A stretch of DNA of 64,000 nt from Flagellimonas algicola (GTDB lineage: Bacteria > Bacteroidota > Bacteroidia > Flavobacteriales > Flavobacteriaceae). Positions 19,105-28,117 of the stretch are shown piece after piece. The translations under genes and the position numbers were made by a program. Below the pieces are notes generated by a model. The model ran no database searches, was not told where the DNA came from, and was given only the letters and a program-made list of their open reading frames with translations. The DNA is taken from positions 285-64,284 of the forward strand of contig NZ_VCNI01000006.1 of NCBI RefSeq assembly GCF_005937185.1, in the 5' to 3' direction. Positions within the stretch are counted from its first letter, which is position 1. Each line of letters opens with the position of its first letter.

Positions 19105-20268
19105 TTACTTTAGGATATTTCTTGAAATAACCACTTTCTGGATTTCGGTAGTTCCTTCACCAATGGTACAAAGTTTTGCATCCCTGTAGAATTTCTCCAC
19201 AGGAAAATCTTTGGTATACCCATATCCTCCATGAATCTGAACTGCTTCGTTGGCTGCTTTCACGCAAACCTCAGAGGCATACATTTTGCACATGGCTCCT
19301 AATTTGGTCACAGGTTTACCTTCGTTTTTTAGAAATGCTGCCTTATGCAACAGTAACTCAGAGGCTTCGATCTCGGTAGCCATATCGGCCAATTTAAAAG
19401 AGATGCCTTGGAATTCGCTAATGGGTTTTCCAAATTGTACGCGTTCTTTGGAATATTTCAAGGCGGCTTCGTAGGCACCTTTGGCCACGCCTAGAGATAG
19501 TGCGCCAATAGAAATTCTTCCGCCGTCCAATACTTTCATGGATTGAATGAATCCTTCGCCTATCTCCCCTAAACGGTTTTCATCAGGAATCCTACAATCA
19601 GAAAAAATAAGTTCTGCCGTTTCACTGGCTCGCATTCCCAACTTATCTTCTTTCTTACCACTACTAAACCCGGGAGTGCCTTTTTCAACAGCAAAAGCTG
19701 TCATCCCTCGGCTATCTCCTTTTTCACCGGTACGGGCAATAACAACGGCGATATCACCACTTATTCCATGGGTTATAAAGTTTTTAGCTCCATTTAAAAT
19801 CCAAAAATCCCCGTCCTTCACTGCAGTAGTATTCATTCCACCTGCATCAGAACCGGTGTTGTGCTCTGTCAAACCCCAGGCGCCTAACCACTCAGCAGTG
19901 GCCAATTTGGGAATCCAGCGTTGTTTTTGTTCATCATTTCCAAAGGAAAGAATATGATTGGTGCATAATGAATTATGCGCGGCTACCGAAAGTCCAATAG
20001 CGGGATCCACTTTTGAAATCTCTTCCAAAATGGCAACATACTCATGATACCCCAACCCGGAACCTCCAAGTTCTTCCGGCACAAGTACGCCCATAAAGCC
20101 CAGCTCTCCTGCCTTTTTAAACACCTCTATGGGAAACGTTTGTTTTTCATCCCATTCCATCACATAAGGTTGAATGTACTGCTGCGCAAATTCGCGTGCA
20201 GCCTCAGCTACCATCTTCTGGGTCTCTGAATAATCAAAGTTCATCGTGGACAAAGTATCCGTTACCAT
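19105..20268 (-). CDS. Acyl-CoA dehydrogenase
   Basis: A 387-residue flavoprotein that oxidises acyl-CoA to trans-2-enoyl-CoA and passes electrons to ETF. The FAD/substrate segment LTEHNTGSDAGGM, the SLGVAKGAYEAALKYSKER helix and the C-terminal GGYGYTKDFPVEKFYRDAK with IGEGTTEIQ are present; Glu in IGEGTT (about residue 371) is at the catalytic-base position of short/medium-chain enzymes. A second ATG at 20244 (MNFDYSETQ) is equally plausible as start and fits homologs better. No ETF or thiolase gene is adjacent, so the chain-length preference is unknown. Confidence 0.93.
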   Translation of the reverse strand: MVTDTLSTMNFDYSETQKMVAEAAREFAQQYIQPYVMEWDEKQTFPIEVFKKAGELGFMGVLVPEELGGSGLGYHEYVAILEEISKVDPAIGLSVAAHNSLCTNHILSFGNDEQKQRWIPKLATAEWLGAWGLTEHNTGSDAGGMNTTAVKDGDFWILNGAKNFITHGISGDIAVVIARTGEKGDSRGMTAFAVEKGTPGFSSGKKEDKLGMRASETAELIFSDCRIPDENRLGEIGEGFIQSMKVLDGGRISIGALSLGVAKGAYEAALKYSKERVQFGKPISEFQGISFKLADMATEIEASELLLHKAAFLKNEGKPVTKLGAMCKMYASEVCVKAANEAVQIHGGYGYTKDFPVEKFYRDAKLCTIGEGTTEIQKVVISRNILK

Positions 20269-20278
20269 TCGCTATTTT

Positions 20279-21139
20279 TTATAGGGTCAAATATAATTTA
20301 ATTCTATCAATCCTTTCTTTAGGAAAGGACTCCACCTCGGTTAGATCATCCAGTGATTGAAAGGAACCATTTGCCAACCTGAATTGCACAATTTCTTGGG
20401 CTAGATCCTGATTGATATAAATTAAACGGGATAATTCCCCAACTGTTGCGGTATTAATATTGACTTTATGGATATCAGGAAATGTCAACACTTTAAATTT
20501 CTTTAGGGTGCGCGAAACAATCTCTGGTTCCAAGCCGTAAACATCATTGAGCTGCTCGTCAACCAAAAACCCACCCAATCGATCTCTGAATTTGACAATA
20601 CGGGACGATAGTTTTTCCCCAATCCCCTTAATGGTCTTAAGCTCTTGGGAAGTAGCTTTGTTTAAATCCAGAATTTCAACCCTTTTGGGTTCTTTGCTCT
20701 TTTCTTTAAAGGTTGATTTGCCTCTTATATTCCAATCAGGAAATTTGAAATAAGGTGATATCCGGGGAAGCAGGGAATCCGAAACCAGGGTAACTCGTTG
20801 AAACTCCTCAGCAGAGTTTACATATTTCCCCTGTTTTCTGAAGGCATACAATCTATCCAGTTCCTCTGGGGCAATCCCCAAGGTATACCCTTTATATTCC
20901 GTGATAAAGTTTGGATTGAACGGATACAGTTTAAAGGAGGGCTTTTGCTGTTGACTATGCTGCAAACTGTCAACCCAAGATTGCTCCAAGTTATCAACCA
21001 ACAGCTTGGAAGGTTCACTATTAGAAGATGAGCTGATAAAAAAGTATACGCCTTGCAAGGCAATAATAAGCAACAACAAAAAGAAAATCCCACTCCGTTC
21101 CTGTTTATTGAATCTGAAGTGGGACCTAAGTTTTTTCAA
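20279..21139 (-). CDS. Membrane-anchored helix-hairpin-helix protein (ComEA-like)
   Basis: A 286-residue protein with a basic N-terminus, one membrane span (about residues 18-36, GIFFLLLLIIALQGVYFFI) and helix-hairpin-helix units in the outer part: LDLNKATSQELKTIKGIGEK (~157-176) and VNINTATVGELSRLIYINQD (~225-244), with a weaker one near 76-110. ComEA-type HhH domains bind DNA during uptake. In Bacteroidota such proteins are common, but their role is not settled. The only in-frame start after the previous stop is TTG at 21139 (read as MKKLRSHFRF). The gene begins nine bases after the symporter gene ends. Confidence 0.82.
   Translation of the reverse strand: MKKLRSHFRFNKQERSGIFFLLLLIIALQGVYFFISSSSNSEPSKLLVDNLEQSWVDSLQHSQQQKPSFKLYPFNPNFITEYKGYTLGIAPEELDRLYAFRKQGKYVNSAEEFQRVTLVSDSLLPRISPYFKFPDWNIRGKSTFKEKSKEPKRVEILDLNKATSQELKTIKGIGEKLSSRIVKFRDRLGGFLVDEQLNDVYGLEPEIVSRTLKKFKVLTFPDIHKVNINTATVGELSRLIYINQDLAQEIVQFRLANGSFQSLDDLTEVESFPKERIDRIKLYLTL
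20288..20295 (-). promoter_or_regulatory. Candidate -7 box of the acyl-CoA dehydrogenase gene
   Basis: TATATTTG on the minus strand, 19 bases before the ATG at 20268, matches TAnnTTTG exactly. It lies within the last codons of the upstream gene. No good -33 box was found. Confidence 0.4.
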
Positions 21140-21148
21140 AGTAATGGA

Positions 21149-22765
21149 TTACTTGCTCTTGACAAAATTCTTGATGTCCGACACATATTTATCCATTTCT
21201 TCCCGTACCCTTGGGAACAAGAACAACAGCCCGATCATGTTGGGGAATACCAGAGCAAGGATCATAGCATCGGAAAATTTGATAACCGCATCAAGCGTGG
21301 CGGCTGCACCAACAATAACAAAGATCAAGAAAAGCACTTTATAAGCTGTATCCGCTTTTTTCCCTCTTCCAAAAAGATATTTCCAAGATTGCAGTCCGTA
21401 GTACGACCAAGAAATCATGGTAGAGAACGCAAAAAGTATAATGGCGATAGTCAACACATATCTAAATCCGGGAATAACGGAATCATACGCCATGGAAGTC
21501 AAATCAACACCGCCTACGTATTCCCCGGTCTCCGTGATCAAAACAGTACTGTTCACAGCATTTCCATAATCAAATGCTCCTGCATCCATATTAAAGAAGA
21601 TGATCACCAAGGCAGTCATGGTACAAATCACTACTGTATCAATAAAAGGTTCCAACAAGGCAACCACACCCTCACTTGCAGGGTATTTGGTTTTAACCGC
21701 GGAGTGGGCAATTGCTGCAGAACCAGCTCCCGCCTCATTTGAGAATGCCGCTCTTTGGAATCCAACAATGATCACACCAACTATTCCTCCCAATCCGGCG
21801 GCAGGAGTGAATGCTCCTGCAAAGATCATCCCAAATGCATCTCCTATATATTCAATGTTGGCAAAAATGATCACCAAGGATGCCAATACGTACACCCCTG
21901 CCATAAAAGGAACTATCTTCTCTGTTACACTGGCAATTTTCTTTATTCCGCCAATAATAACAATCCCTACCAAAACGGCCAGGATTATTCCAATAACAAA
22001 TCCAGTGGCACCTCCTTGGAGATTTAGCATGGTTGATAATTGGACTGCTGCCTGGTTGGACTGAAATGCATTCCCTCCTCCAAAGGACGCTCCAACGCAC
22101 AAAATGGCAAATATGACCGCCAGTACTTTTCCAAGGCCTGTGAATCCTCTTTCCTTAAGTCCTTTGGACAAGTAATACATGGGACCTCCATATACGGTTC
22201 CATCCGCTCCTACATCCCTATATTTTACACCCAAGGTACATTCTACAAACTTGGTGGACATACCAATAAGTCCGCAGACAATCATCCAAAAGGTTGCTCC
22301 TGGCCCACCAATGGCAATGGCTACTGCTACCCCCGCAATGTTTCCGAGACCAACAGTTCCAGAAACTGCCGTGGCCAAGGCTTGGAAGTGACTTACTTCT
22401 CCTTCCTTGCTTTCATCTTTAATAGTTCCATGAACATCACCGTCAACAACATTCAATTCTGTTTTTTCTGCGCTGTGATGGTCCAACTCGTCATATTTTC
22501 CTCGAACCGTATTTATGGCCAAACCAAATTTGGTAATGTTCGGAAACTTGAAAACAATAGTGAAAAATGTTGCACCAAAAATCAATAAAATCAATACCAA
22601 GGGCATGTTATATTCACCTATTGGAATGGACGTGAGCACGAATCCTTCCCACCAGGTGGCAAAGGGCATAAATGCATCGTTGACCCTTTCGTCCAGGCCT
22701 TTTTCTTGAGCAGTTGATAAAAACGGTAGAAATAGTAATAGAAACAGAGGAATTCTGTATTTCAT
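21149..22765 (-). CDS. Sodium:alanine/glycine symporter (AGCS family)
   Basis: A 538-residue polytopic membrane transporter with the family signature NEAGAGSAAIAHSAV and GVAVAIAIGGPGATFWMIV. AGCS proteins import alanine or glycine with Na+. The N-terminus (MKYRIPLFLLLFLPFLSTAQ) looks like a cleavable signal peptide before the first loop, longer than in well-studied AGCS proteins. It is followed closely by the helix-hairpin-helix gene. Substrate cannot be assigned more closely. Confidence 0.93.
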   Translation of the reverse strand: MKYRIPLFLLLFLPFLSTAQEKGLDERVNDAFMPFATWWEGFVLTSIPIGEYNMPLVLILLIFGATFFTIVFKFPNITKFGLAINTVRGKYDELDHHSAEKTELNVVDGDVHGTIKDESKEGEVSHFQALATAVSGTVGLGNIAGVAVAIAIGGPGATFWMIVCGLIGMSTKFVECTLGVKYRDVGADGTVYGGPMYYLSKGLKERGFTGLGKVLAVIFAILCVGASFGGGNAFQSNQAAVQLSTMLNLQGGATGFVIGIILAVLVGIVIIGGIKKIASVTEKIVPFMAGVYVLASLVIIFANIEYIGDAFGMIFAGAFTPAAGLGGIVGVIIVGFQRAAFSNEAGAGSAAIAHSAVKTKYPASEGVVALLEPFIDTVVICTMTALVIIFFNMDAGAFDYGNAVNSTVLITETGEYVGGVDLTSMAYDSVIPGFRYVLTIAIILFAFSTMISWSYYGLQSWKYLFGRGKKADTAYKVLFLIFVIVGAAATLDAVIKFSDAMILALVFPNMIGLLFLFPRVREEMDKYVSDIKNFVKSK

Positions 22766-22830
22766 GATATGAAGTTTGGTATGTTAATTTGATGTAAAGT
22801 GGGCAATATCCTAAAAAAATTCAACGGAAT

Positions 22831-22838
22831 CAAATTTA
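22831..22838 (-). promoter_or_regulatory. Candidate -7 box of the symporter gene
   Basis: TAAATTTG on the minus strand, about 65 bases before the symporter ATG. It matches TAnnTTTG, but no -33 partner was identified. Confidence 0.3.
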
Positions 22839-22850
22839 AAAGTTATAAAA

Positions 22851-23858
22851 CTAACCTATCTGAAACATTTGGTTGAGTTTCCTAATCTGCTCTGGTCTCC
22901 CCAAAACAATGACCTTTCCCTTGGGTTGTAATTGAAGATCTGCCTCCGGATTTATGATGTAATTACCATCAGGTTCAATGTACCCAATAATGGTACATCC
23001 CGTTCTTCTTCTTAAATCTAAATCGCGAAGGGAATTGCAGTCTACTTGATCCGTAAAATCCTCAATTTCCACTTCTTCCAAATTAGTGGTATGCTCTCCT
23101 TCCATGGAAAGCTTGTCCATAAAAGTGATCAGATCGGGCATGACTACCAGGGAGGCCATATGGTCACCACCAATTTTATCTGGCATAATAACTTTATCCG
23201 CCCCCGCAAATTGCAATTTGGTCTGGGACGTTACTTGCGAAGCCCTGCTTATGATAAACAGTTTATTGTTAAGCTGTCTGGCCGTTAGTACTATAAACAG
23301 GTTTTCAGCATCATCGGGTAAGGCAGTGATCAAGTATTGCGCCCGTTTTATACCTGCCTCCAATAAGACTTCGTCTTCATTGGCATCGCCTTCAACAAAA
23401 AGCACCTCATCTTCATAGCGTTCAATGACTTCCTTATCTCGTTCTATAACCACAAAAGGTTTTTTGTACGCTTCCAATCGCTCTGCGGCTTGCATACCAT
23501 TTCTTCCAAATCCACATACCACCACATGGTTGGATAGCCCATCAATTCTTTTTTTCACTTTTTTTCGTTTTAAAATTTGAAGTGAATTTCTTCCCAACAG
23601 GTATTCGGTTATCACCGATAAGGCAAAACCAAAAATAAAAACACTGGTTACGATTAAAAATACAGTAAAAATCTTTGCCTCGGCGTCCAAAGGCCTCACC
23701 TCTGAGAAGCCAACCGTGGTCACCGTAATTATGGTCATATAGACGGCCTCTATCCAGGTATAATCTGAAAAGAATTTGTAGCCCACCACCCCAAAAAGCA
23801 AAACAAGCACCATTAAACTAATGGCCCAGACTATTTTGGAACGTAGTAATCTTATCAT
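22851..23858 (-). CDS. Potassium channel with RCK/TrkA domain
   Basis: A 335-residue protein with two membrane spans around a pore loop (TITVTTVGFSEV, selectivity filter TVGF at 48-51) and a cytoplasmic RCK-N domain with the dinucleotide-binding GFGRNG (116-121), followed by a TrkA_C domain. It resembles MthK-type ligand-gated channels. The filter has TVGF where TVGY is the commoner form; TVGF is known in some functional channels. The ATG at 23858 is preferred to the TTG at 23870, since it lies just past the stop of the upstream PspC gene. The two genes probably form one transcript. Confidence 0.9.
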   Translation of the reverse strand: MIRLLRSKIVWAISLMVLVLLFGVVGYKFFSDYTWIEAVYMTIITVTTVGFSEVRPLDAEAKIFTVFLIVTSVFIFGFALSVITEYLLGRNSLQILKRKKVKKRIDGLSNHVVVCGFGRNGMQAAERLEAYKKPFVVIERDKEVIERYEDEVLFVEGDANEDEVLLEAGIKRAQYLITALPDDAENLFIVLTARQLNNKLFIISRASQVTSQTKLQFAGADKVIMPDKIGGDHMASLVVMPDLITFMDKLSMEGEHTTNLEEVEIEDFTDQVDCNSLRDLDLRRRTGCTIIGYIEPDGNYIINPEADLQLQPKGKVIVLGRPEQIRKLNQMFQIG

Positions 23859-23859
23859 A

Positions 23860-24087
23860 TTAAAGGTCAAAAACTGAGGTTCGTTTGGTGTAGACCAAAT
23901 CCTTGATCTTTAACCAAAATGCAATAAAAAGATATAGGGCAAAACCAAAACCCAAGGTTACAAAGGTTAAATAAATAAAGGTGGTACGAACCACCCTTGC
24001 CCGGATACCCAATCGCTCGGCTATACGGCGGCAAACCTCAAATCCCCTTTTTTGGAAAAAGTAAAGTGTGTTATAAAACAAGCCCAT
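23860..24087 (-). CDS. PspC-domain membrane protein
   Basis: A 75-residue protein: FFQKRGFEVCRRIAERLGIR is the cytoplasmic PspC start, then one long hydrophobic segment (FIYLTFVTLGFGFALYLFIA), ending in KDLVYTKRTSVFDL. The family-typical start is the ATG at 24087 (MGLFYNTLYFFQ); an ATG 16 codons upstream adds a sequence unlike the family. PspC in enterobacteria senses membrane stress; the role of these short flavobacterial forms is unknown. It is followed one base later by the potassium channel gene. Confidence 0.85.
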   Translation of the reverse strand: MGLFYNTLYFFQKRGFEVCRRIAERLGIRARVVRTTFIYLTFVTLGFGFALYLFIAFWLKIKDLVYTKRTSVFDL

Positions 24088-24158
24088 GATTTTAGTGTCT
24101 TTGCAAAAATATCTTTTGTGCCATATGCAAAGCATAGGTGAACCTAAGCTCGCTAAAA

Positions 24159-25439
24159 TTATGTATTTCTATTCAATAAATTGGAACCTAGACTGCATTG
24201 CAAACACTTATTTTTAGAACAGTACTTCGTGTACAACTGAATTTTTGCTTGGCTTTCCAAAGCATTTTGGCTCTTGGACCCCAAAGACGCAAAGTTCTTT
24301 ATGATGGAATTTACTTCTCCCGAAATGTTGGATACCAAAGCAATCAAACCATCACTCCAATCTTGTCCCAGATGTTTTGCATAACAGAATTTAAGGGGCA
24401 CCAAGGTATTAAGGATTAGCAAATCCATAAAGGTTTCTGATAATTTCTTAACTCGATTTCCCGAGCGCTTACCAAAGGTAAAGTGATTGTTCCAATAAGT
24501 ACTGGATGTAATCTGAAGGACATCATATAACGCTCTTACGTTTTCTTTTTCCATCAAGGTCGAAAACAAATTTTGGTGCTTGGCGTACAAGTTGGCCAAT
24601 TGGGACAATCTAATCGTAGGAAAATTGGCAGGGCGCAGGCCAAAAAAATCCGGCTTGCCAAATACAGGAACAAGCTGATACTTTCTTTGTAAATACCGAT
24701 ATTCACTTTTGATCTGTAAAAAATACGCATCCGAGCAGTCTTGCTCTTCCAACAAGCCAAAATGACCAAAAAATAAAATTTCCAATGCTCCAACATCCCT
24801 GCTTTCCTTTCTTATGATCGAAAAGTCAAGTTGCATAGCGCATTGAAAAAAGAAATCCCCATTGATCTTACTACCAAAATTCTTGGTCAACAGCACAAAA
24901 AGTACGTTTTCCCAATTATTGTTGGATTGCTTAAGCAAATCCAAAATCAGTTTTGATTTTTGCTCCAAACGTTCCATGTATAATCTATTCAGGTAGTTTT
25001 CCACCATAAAGGCGTCAAATTTGCCAAATTCACGTTCGCAATTAATAAATGCTGGATTGTAATGCTGAAACAACTCTTGATATTTCTCCAGGAGTGTAGG
25101 GGCAATGTAGTTTTTCAGTTCAAGAGTGGGAATGCTTGTTCCATCCTTTCTAAAAATGGAAATATCGTCCTCCCAAACTACATGGAGGATCACATTGTCA
25201 TAGTTTCTGTCTGTTTCATGGTGGTGCGCATACCAATCTGAAGATTTGAGATGAATTTCCACATTGCCAGCCCATAACTGACCGCCAACCTCAACCGAAG
25301 CATTAAAAAAATCCGGGCCGGAATACAGATTTAATGTACCCGGGTTTTTAATAATAATGTCTTGGGAGGTTGTTGTGGTGAGGGGTCGTCCTTGAAGCTT
25401 GTCGCACCTCCATATAAAATGGAGTAGGTCTTCCTTCAT
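24159..25439 (-). CDS. DUF2851 family protein
   Basis: A 426-residue soluble protein with the DUF2851 start KEDLLHFIWRCDKLQ, SGPDFFNASV, WAGNVEIHLKSSDWYAHHH and NVILHVVW. The C-terminus carries a cysteine pair (CSKNKCLQC). The family is conserved in Bacteroidota, and its function is unknown. The His-rich N-terminal half suggests a nuclease-like or metal-binding fold; that is speculation. Confidence 0.9.
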   Translation of the reverse strand: MKEDLLHFIWRCDKLQGRPLTTTTSQDIIIKNPGTLNLYSGPDFFNASVEVGGQLWAGNVEIHLKSSDWYAHHHETDRNYDNVILHVVWEDDISIFRKDGTSIPTLELKNYIAPTLLEKYQELFQHYNPAFINCEREFGKFDAFMVENYLNRLYMERLEQKSKLILDLLKQSNNNWENVLFVLLTKNFGSKINGDFFFQCAMQLDFSIIRKESRDVGALEILFFGHFGLLEEQDCSDAYFLQIKSEYRYLQRKYQLVPVFGKPDFFGLRPANFPTIRLSQLANLYAKHQNLFSTLMEKENVRALYDVLQITSSTYWNNHFTFGKRSGNRVKKLSETFMDLLILNTLVPLKFCYAKHLGQDWSDGLIALVSNISGEVNSIIKNFASLGSKSQNALESQAKIQLYTKYCSKNKCLQCSLGSNLLNRNT

Positions 25440-25460
25440 GCCACTAAAATAGGAAAATGT

Positions 25461-25970
25461 TTACCACTTTCCAGCATAGGTCAGGGAATCTCCTGAAGTC
25501 TGCCTTAGATATGCATGTTTTAGATTGTTGATTTGGCGAATATGGTGATAATCATGTGCCAACCAATTCAACAGAAAGGAATGGGCCGATATTTTGCCCA
25601 AATCAGGATGATCCAAGGAACTTTCCCAATTGACATTCTCCAAGCCCCTTAACCATTTGATAGACATGGCCCTTTCATTCAGAAAGTGCAGTAACATCTC
25701 TTGAAAATCCTGATTAAGATAGTTACGCTGGGTAAACCAACCCTCTGGGTCTATAGGAACCAAAGGTTTTGTAGGGGTTTCCAAAGCATGTTTAACCCGA
25801 GCTCTGAAATCTTCCCTTTCCTCGTCCACCAAATGACAAATGATACCTAAAATTGGCCAGTCCGAAGGCTTCGCCTTCCACAGTAACATTTGAGAGGGCA
25901 AGCCAGACAAGGTTTCCCTGAAAACTCCCGCATTGTTTTCCAATGCCGATATGATTTCCTGGGAATTCAC
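25461..25970 (-). CDS. DinB-family protein
   Basis: A 169-residue four-helix DinB/YfiT-like protein. The metal-ligand histidines of the family are visible in GIICHLVDEER and WLAHDYHHIRQI. DinB-like proteins are metal-dependent thiol transferases or hydrolases of mostly unknown substrates. A GTG at 25970, two bases after the rhodanese stop, is the likely start; a TTG further upstream would overlap the rhodanese gene. Co-transcription with the rhodanese gene is likely. Confidence 0.82.
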   Translation of the reverse strand: MNSQEIISALENNAGVFRETLSGLPSQMLLWKAKPSDWPILGIICHLVDEEREDFRARVKHALETPTKPLVPIDPEGWFTQRNYLNQDFQEMLLHFLNERAMSIKWLRGLENVNWESSLDHPDLGKISAHSFLLNWLAHDYHHIRQINNLKHAYLRQTSGDSLTYAGKW

Positions 25971-25972
25971 AG

Positions 25973-26284
25973 TTACTCTGCTACCTCGCCTTCCCAATTC
26001 ATAAAACCTCCCTCTAGGTTGTAGGTGTTTTCAATACCAACGCTATTCATAATAGCGCAGGCTTGGGCACTACGGTTACCAGATCGGCAGTACACATAGT
26101 AATTTTTGGATTTATCTAATTTTTCAATTTCATCCAAAAATTCCTGTCCTAGGTAAATATCTATATTGGTAGCATTTGGAATGTATCCTTCCTCCACTTC
26201 TTCCGGAGTTCGTACGTCCAAAACAAAGGCATTGGAATCATTTTCCAATTGCTCTTCCCATTCTTCTAGTGATAAATCTGACAT
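25973..26284 (-). CDS. Rhodanese-like sulfurtransferase
   Basis: A 103-residue single-domain rhodanese: FVLDVRTPEEVEEGYIPNA and the active loop CRSGNRS with catalytic C66. It carries persulfide sulfur in the cytoplasm. Start at the ATG 26284 (MSDLSLEEWEE); the frame is open 31 codons further, but that part covers the upstream terminator. DinB follows immediately. Confidence 0.9.
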   Translation of the reverse strand: MSDLSLEEWEEQLENDSNAFVLDVRTPEEVEEGYIPNATNIDIYLGQEFLDEIEKLDKSKNYYVYCRSGNRSAQACAIMNSVGIENTYNLEGGFMNWEGEVAE

Positions 26285-26310
26285 CTTTAAAAGTTTAAGC
26301 TCTGCAAAAA

Positions 26311-26337
26311 TAAAAATCCGGAGCATAACCCCGGATC
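26311..26337 (-). terminator. Terminator after the redoxin gene
   Basis: On the minus strand ATCCGG...CCGGAT (26331-26336 with 26316-26321), followed by TTTTATTTTT. It separates the thioredoxin-like gene pair from the rhodanese-DinB pair. Confidence 0.75.
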
Positions 26338-26358
26338 TAAATCGCTTTATTCTTTTGA

Positions 26359-26976
26359 TTAAACTTTTATACGACATCCCAAGGCCCTTGTCTTGGTCAC
26401 CTCAATCTCTTTTCCGGCCAGCATGGCGTCCACCGCGCTTTCCACAAATTTCTCTTTTACCTTGGAGGCATCCTGATAGTTATCGTCAATAGCTCCGATA
26501 TATCGCACCGCATTGCCGTTTGTTGTTTTATCCAACAAATAAACATGAGGTGTTCTTGTTGCCCCATATTGTGGAAACACCTGCTGCCCCTCGTCCAAAA
26601 GGTATGGAAAGGTAAAACCTTTGTTGGTAGCCCTCACCTTCATTTTAGCTAAGCTATCATCCGGACTCAGGTCTGGGTTATTGGGGTTAATAGCAATTAC
26701 CGGAACGCCCAAAGGTTTGTACTTTTTGTCCAAAGCGATAATCCTGTCCTCATATTTGACAGCATAAGGGCAGGTGTTGCAGGTGAAAATGACCAAAAAG
26801 CCCTTGGCTGTATCAAAATCAGAAAGGGAAACCATGGAACCATCCACATTTTTCAAGGAAAAATCGGTTGCCATATCCCCAATGTCATAGCCTGCTTCTT
26901 CAGAATCCCCATGTGCACCAAATGCACCCAGTAACACGATAAGCGTCAAAAAACCAAAATTCCGTACTGTTTTCAT
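26359..26976 (-). CDS. Exported thioredoxin-fold protein (redoxin/AhpC-TSA type)
   Basis: A 205-residue protein with a signal peptide (MKTVRNFGFLTLIVLLGAFG...) and a redoxin domain starting GYDIGDMATDFSLKNVDG. The active site is CNTCPY (C66, C69), typical of a periplasmic peroxiredoxin-like subgroup. It probably reduces or oxidises envelope thiols. It starts seven bases after the TlpA-like gene, so the two are one operon with linked redox roles. Confidence 0.88.
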   Translation of the reverse strand: MKTVRNFGFLTLIVLLGAFGAHGDSEEAGYDIGDMATDFSLKNVDGSMVSLSDFDTAKGFLVIFTCNTCPYAVKYEDRIIALDKKYKPLGVPVIAINPNNPDLSPDDSLAKMKVRATNKGFTFPYLLDEGQQVFPQYGATRTPHVYLLDKTTNGNAVRYIGAIDDNYQDASKVKEKFVESAVDAMLAGKEIEVTKTRALGCRIKV

Positions 26977-26982
26977 GACCTA

Positions 26983-27537
26983 TTATTTGGTAAAGCCGTT
27001 TACGGCTTCTGTTAACTCTTCATATGTAAAACCATGACCGTAAAACTTCCGTTTGTCCCCATTATAGATAATGGTTGCGGGGATGGCCCCATCCCAATCC
27101 TGGTTAATTTTTGGAATCCAGCTGTTCTGATCAGGATCGTCCAAAATCACTACTTCGGATATTAATCCTTTCTTCTCCACATAAGGCTCCAACCTAGACT
27201 TCCACATGGAGGGCATATCCAGGCTTACCAAGATAACCTCTACCCCATCCGCTTTCCGTTCCGCATTGACCTTTTCAAAGTAGGGCATCTCCTCTAAACA
27301 AGGTTTGCACCAAGTAGCCCAAAAGTTGACTACGTAGGTTTTCCCATCATCTTTATATAGCAATGGTTCCAATCCGGCAAAATCATACACCGGAAACTTC
27401 ACCTTCTCATCAATTTGAGCTTGGACTTCTACCTTGTCTCCCTCCTTGGAGGACATGGATGTATCTGTTTTTGTTTTGTTGCCACATCCAGAGATTAAAA
27501 GAACCAAAAAGATACTCGAACTCAATAAGTATTTCAT
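26983..27537 (-). CDS. TlpA-like thiol-disulfide oxidoreductase lipoprotein
   Basis: A 184-residue lipoprotein: lipobox LISGC with the lipidated C18, then a thioredoxin fold with WCKPC (C77, C80) and the cis-Pro loop IPATIIY. Anchored in the envelope, it should keep exported thiols reduced. The gene is divergent from marR, separated by 132 bases. Confidence 0.92.
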   Translation of the reverse strand: MKYLLSSSIFLVLLISGCGNKTKTDTSMSSKEGDKVEVQAQIDEKVKFPVYDFAGLEPLLYKDDGKTYVVNFWATWCKPCLEEMPYFEKVNAERKADGVEVILVSLDMPSMWKSRLEPYVEKKGLISEVVILDDPDQNSWIPKINQDWDGAIPATIIYNGDKRKFYGHGFTYEELTEAVNGFTK

Positions 27538-27651
27538 TTACTGATGTTTACGTGTTAAAATTAGGCAAAGCCCAACCCTTCATTCATTTTTTAACAAAAA
27601 ATTATCTGTTAAAAATAACGCCAAAATCAGAAAAGCACATACATTTGTCTA

Positions 27652-27664
27652 TACAATTGTTGTA
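27652..27664. promoter_or_regulatory. Candidate MarR operator
   Basis: TACAATTGTTGTA is an inverted repeat (TACAA/TTGTA), five bases before the marR ATG. It overlaps a second one (TTGTCTATACAA, 27645-27656). Placement and symmetry suggest autoregulation by the MarR protein. A further TTAACA/TGTTAA inverted repeat lies at about 27585-27611. Confidence 0.5.
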
Positions 27665-27669
27665 GAAAC

Positions 27670-28116
27670 ATGAATGTTGAAGAAATTATAAAGACAGAAA
27701 TAAAAATACCGATCAAGGCACGGACCATGATTCACTTTGCCTTGGTAGCCAACAAGGTTAGGGAGCAATTCGCGATTGCTTTAAAACCCTTTGATGTTTC
27801 TGAACAACAATTTAATGTACTTCGTATCCTGCGCGGTCAAAAGGGAAAGCCAGCCAACCTTTCCACGATCAACGAACGTATGGTCACTAAAATGAGCAAC
27901 ACAACCCGTTTGGTGGACAAACTCATTCTCAAAGGTTATGTGGAGCGCTGGACTTGCCCCGGGAACAGACGCAAGGTGGAAATCATGATTACGGAGGAGG
28001 GAAAAAACGCTTTAAAGAAAATAGATAAGGTAATGGAGCAAACCGAAATTGAAGTTTTAAAAAATTTCACATCCAAAGACCTTGATAATTTTAATACACT
28101 TCTAGATAAATTTTAA
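27670..28116 (+). CDS. MarR-family transcriptional regulator
   Basis: A 148-residue winged-helix regulator: QQFNVLRILRGQKGKPANLS, the recognition region MSNTTRLVDKLILKGYVER, and the wing CPGNRRKVEIMITEEG, followed by a C-terminal dimerisation helix. A cysteine at the wing (WTCPGNRR) could be a redox sensor as in some MarR/OhrR proteins; that is inference. It is followed at one base by the nitroreductase gene and then yceI, its probable targets. An inverted repeat lies just before its start. Confidence 0.9.
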   Translation: MNVEEIIKTEIKIPIKARTMIHFALVANKVREQFAIALKPFDVSEQQFNVLRILRGQKGKPANLSTINERMVTKMSNTTRLVDKLILKGYVERWTCPGNRRKVEIMITEEGKNALKKIDKVMEQTEIEVLKNFTSKDLDNFNTLLDKF

Positions 28117-28117
28117 T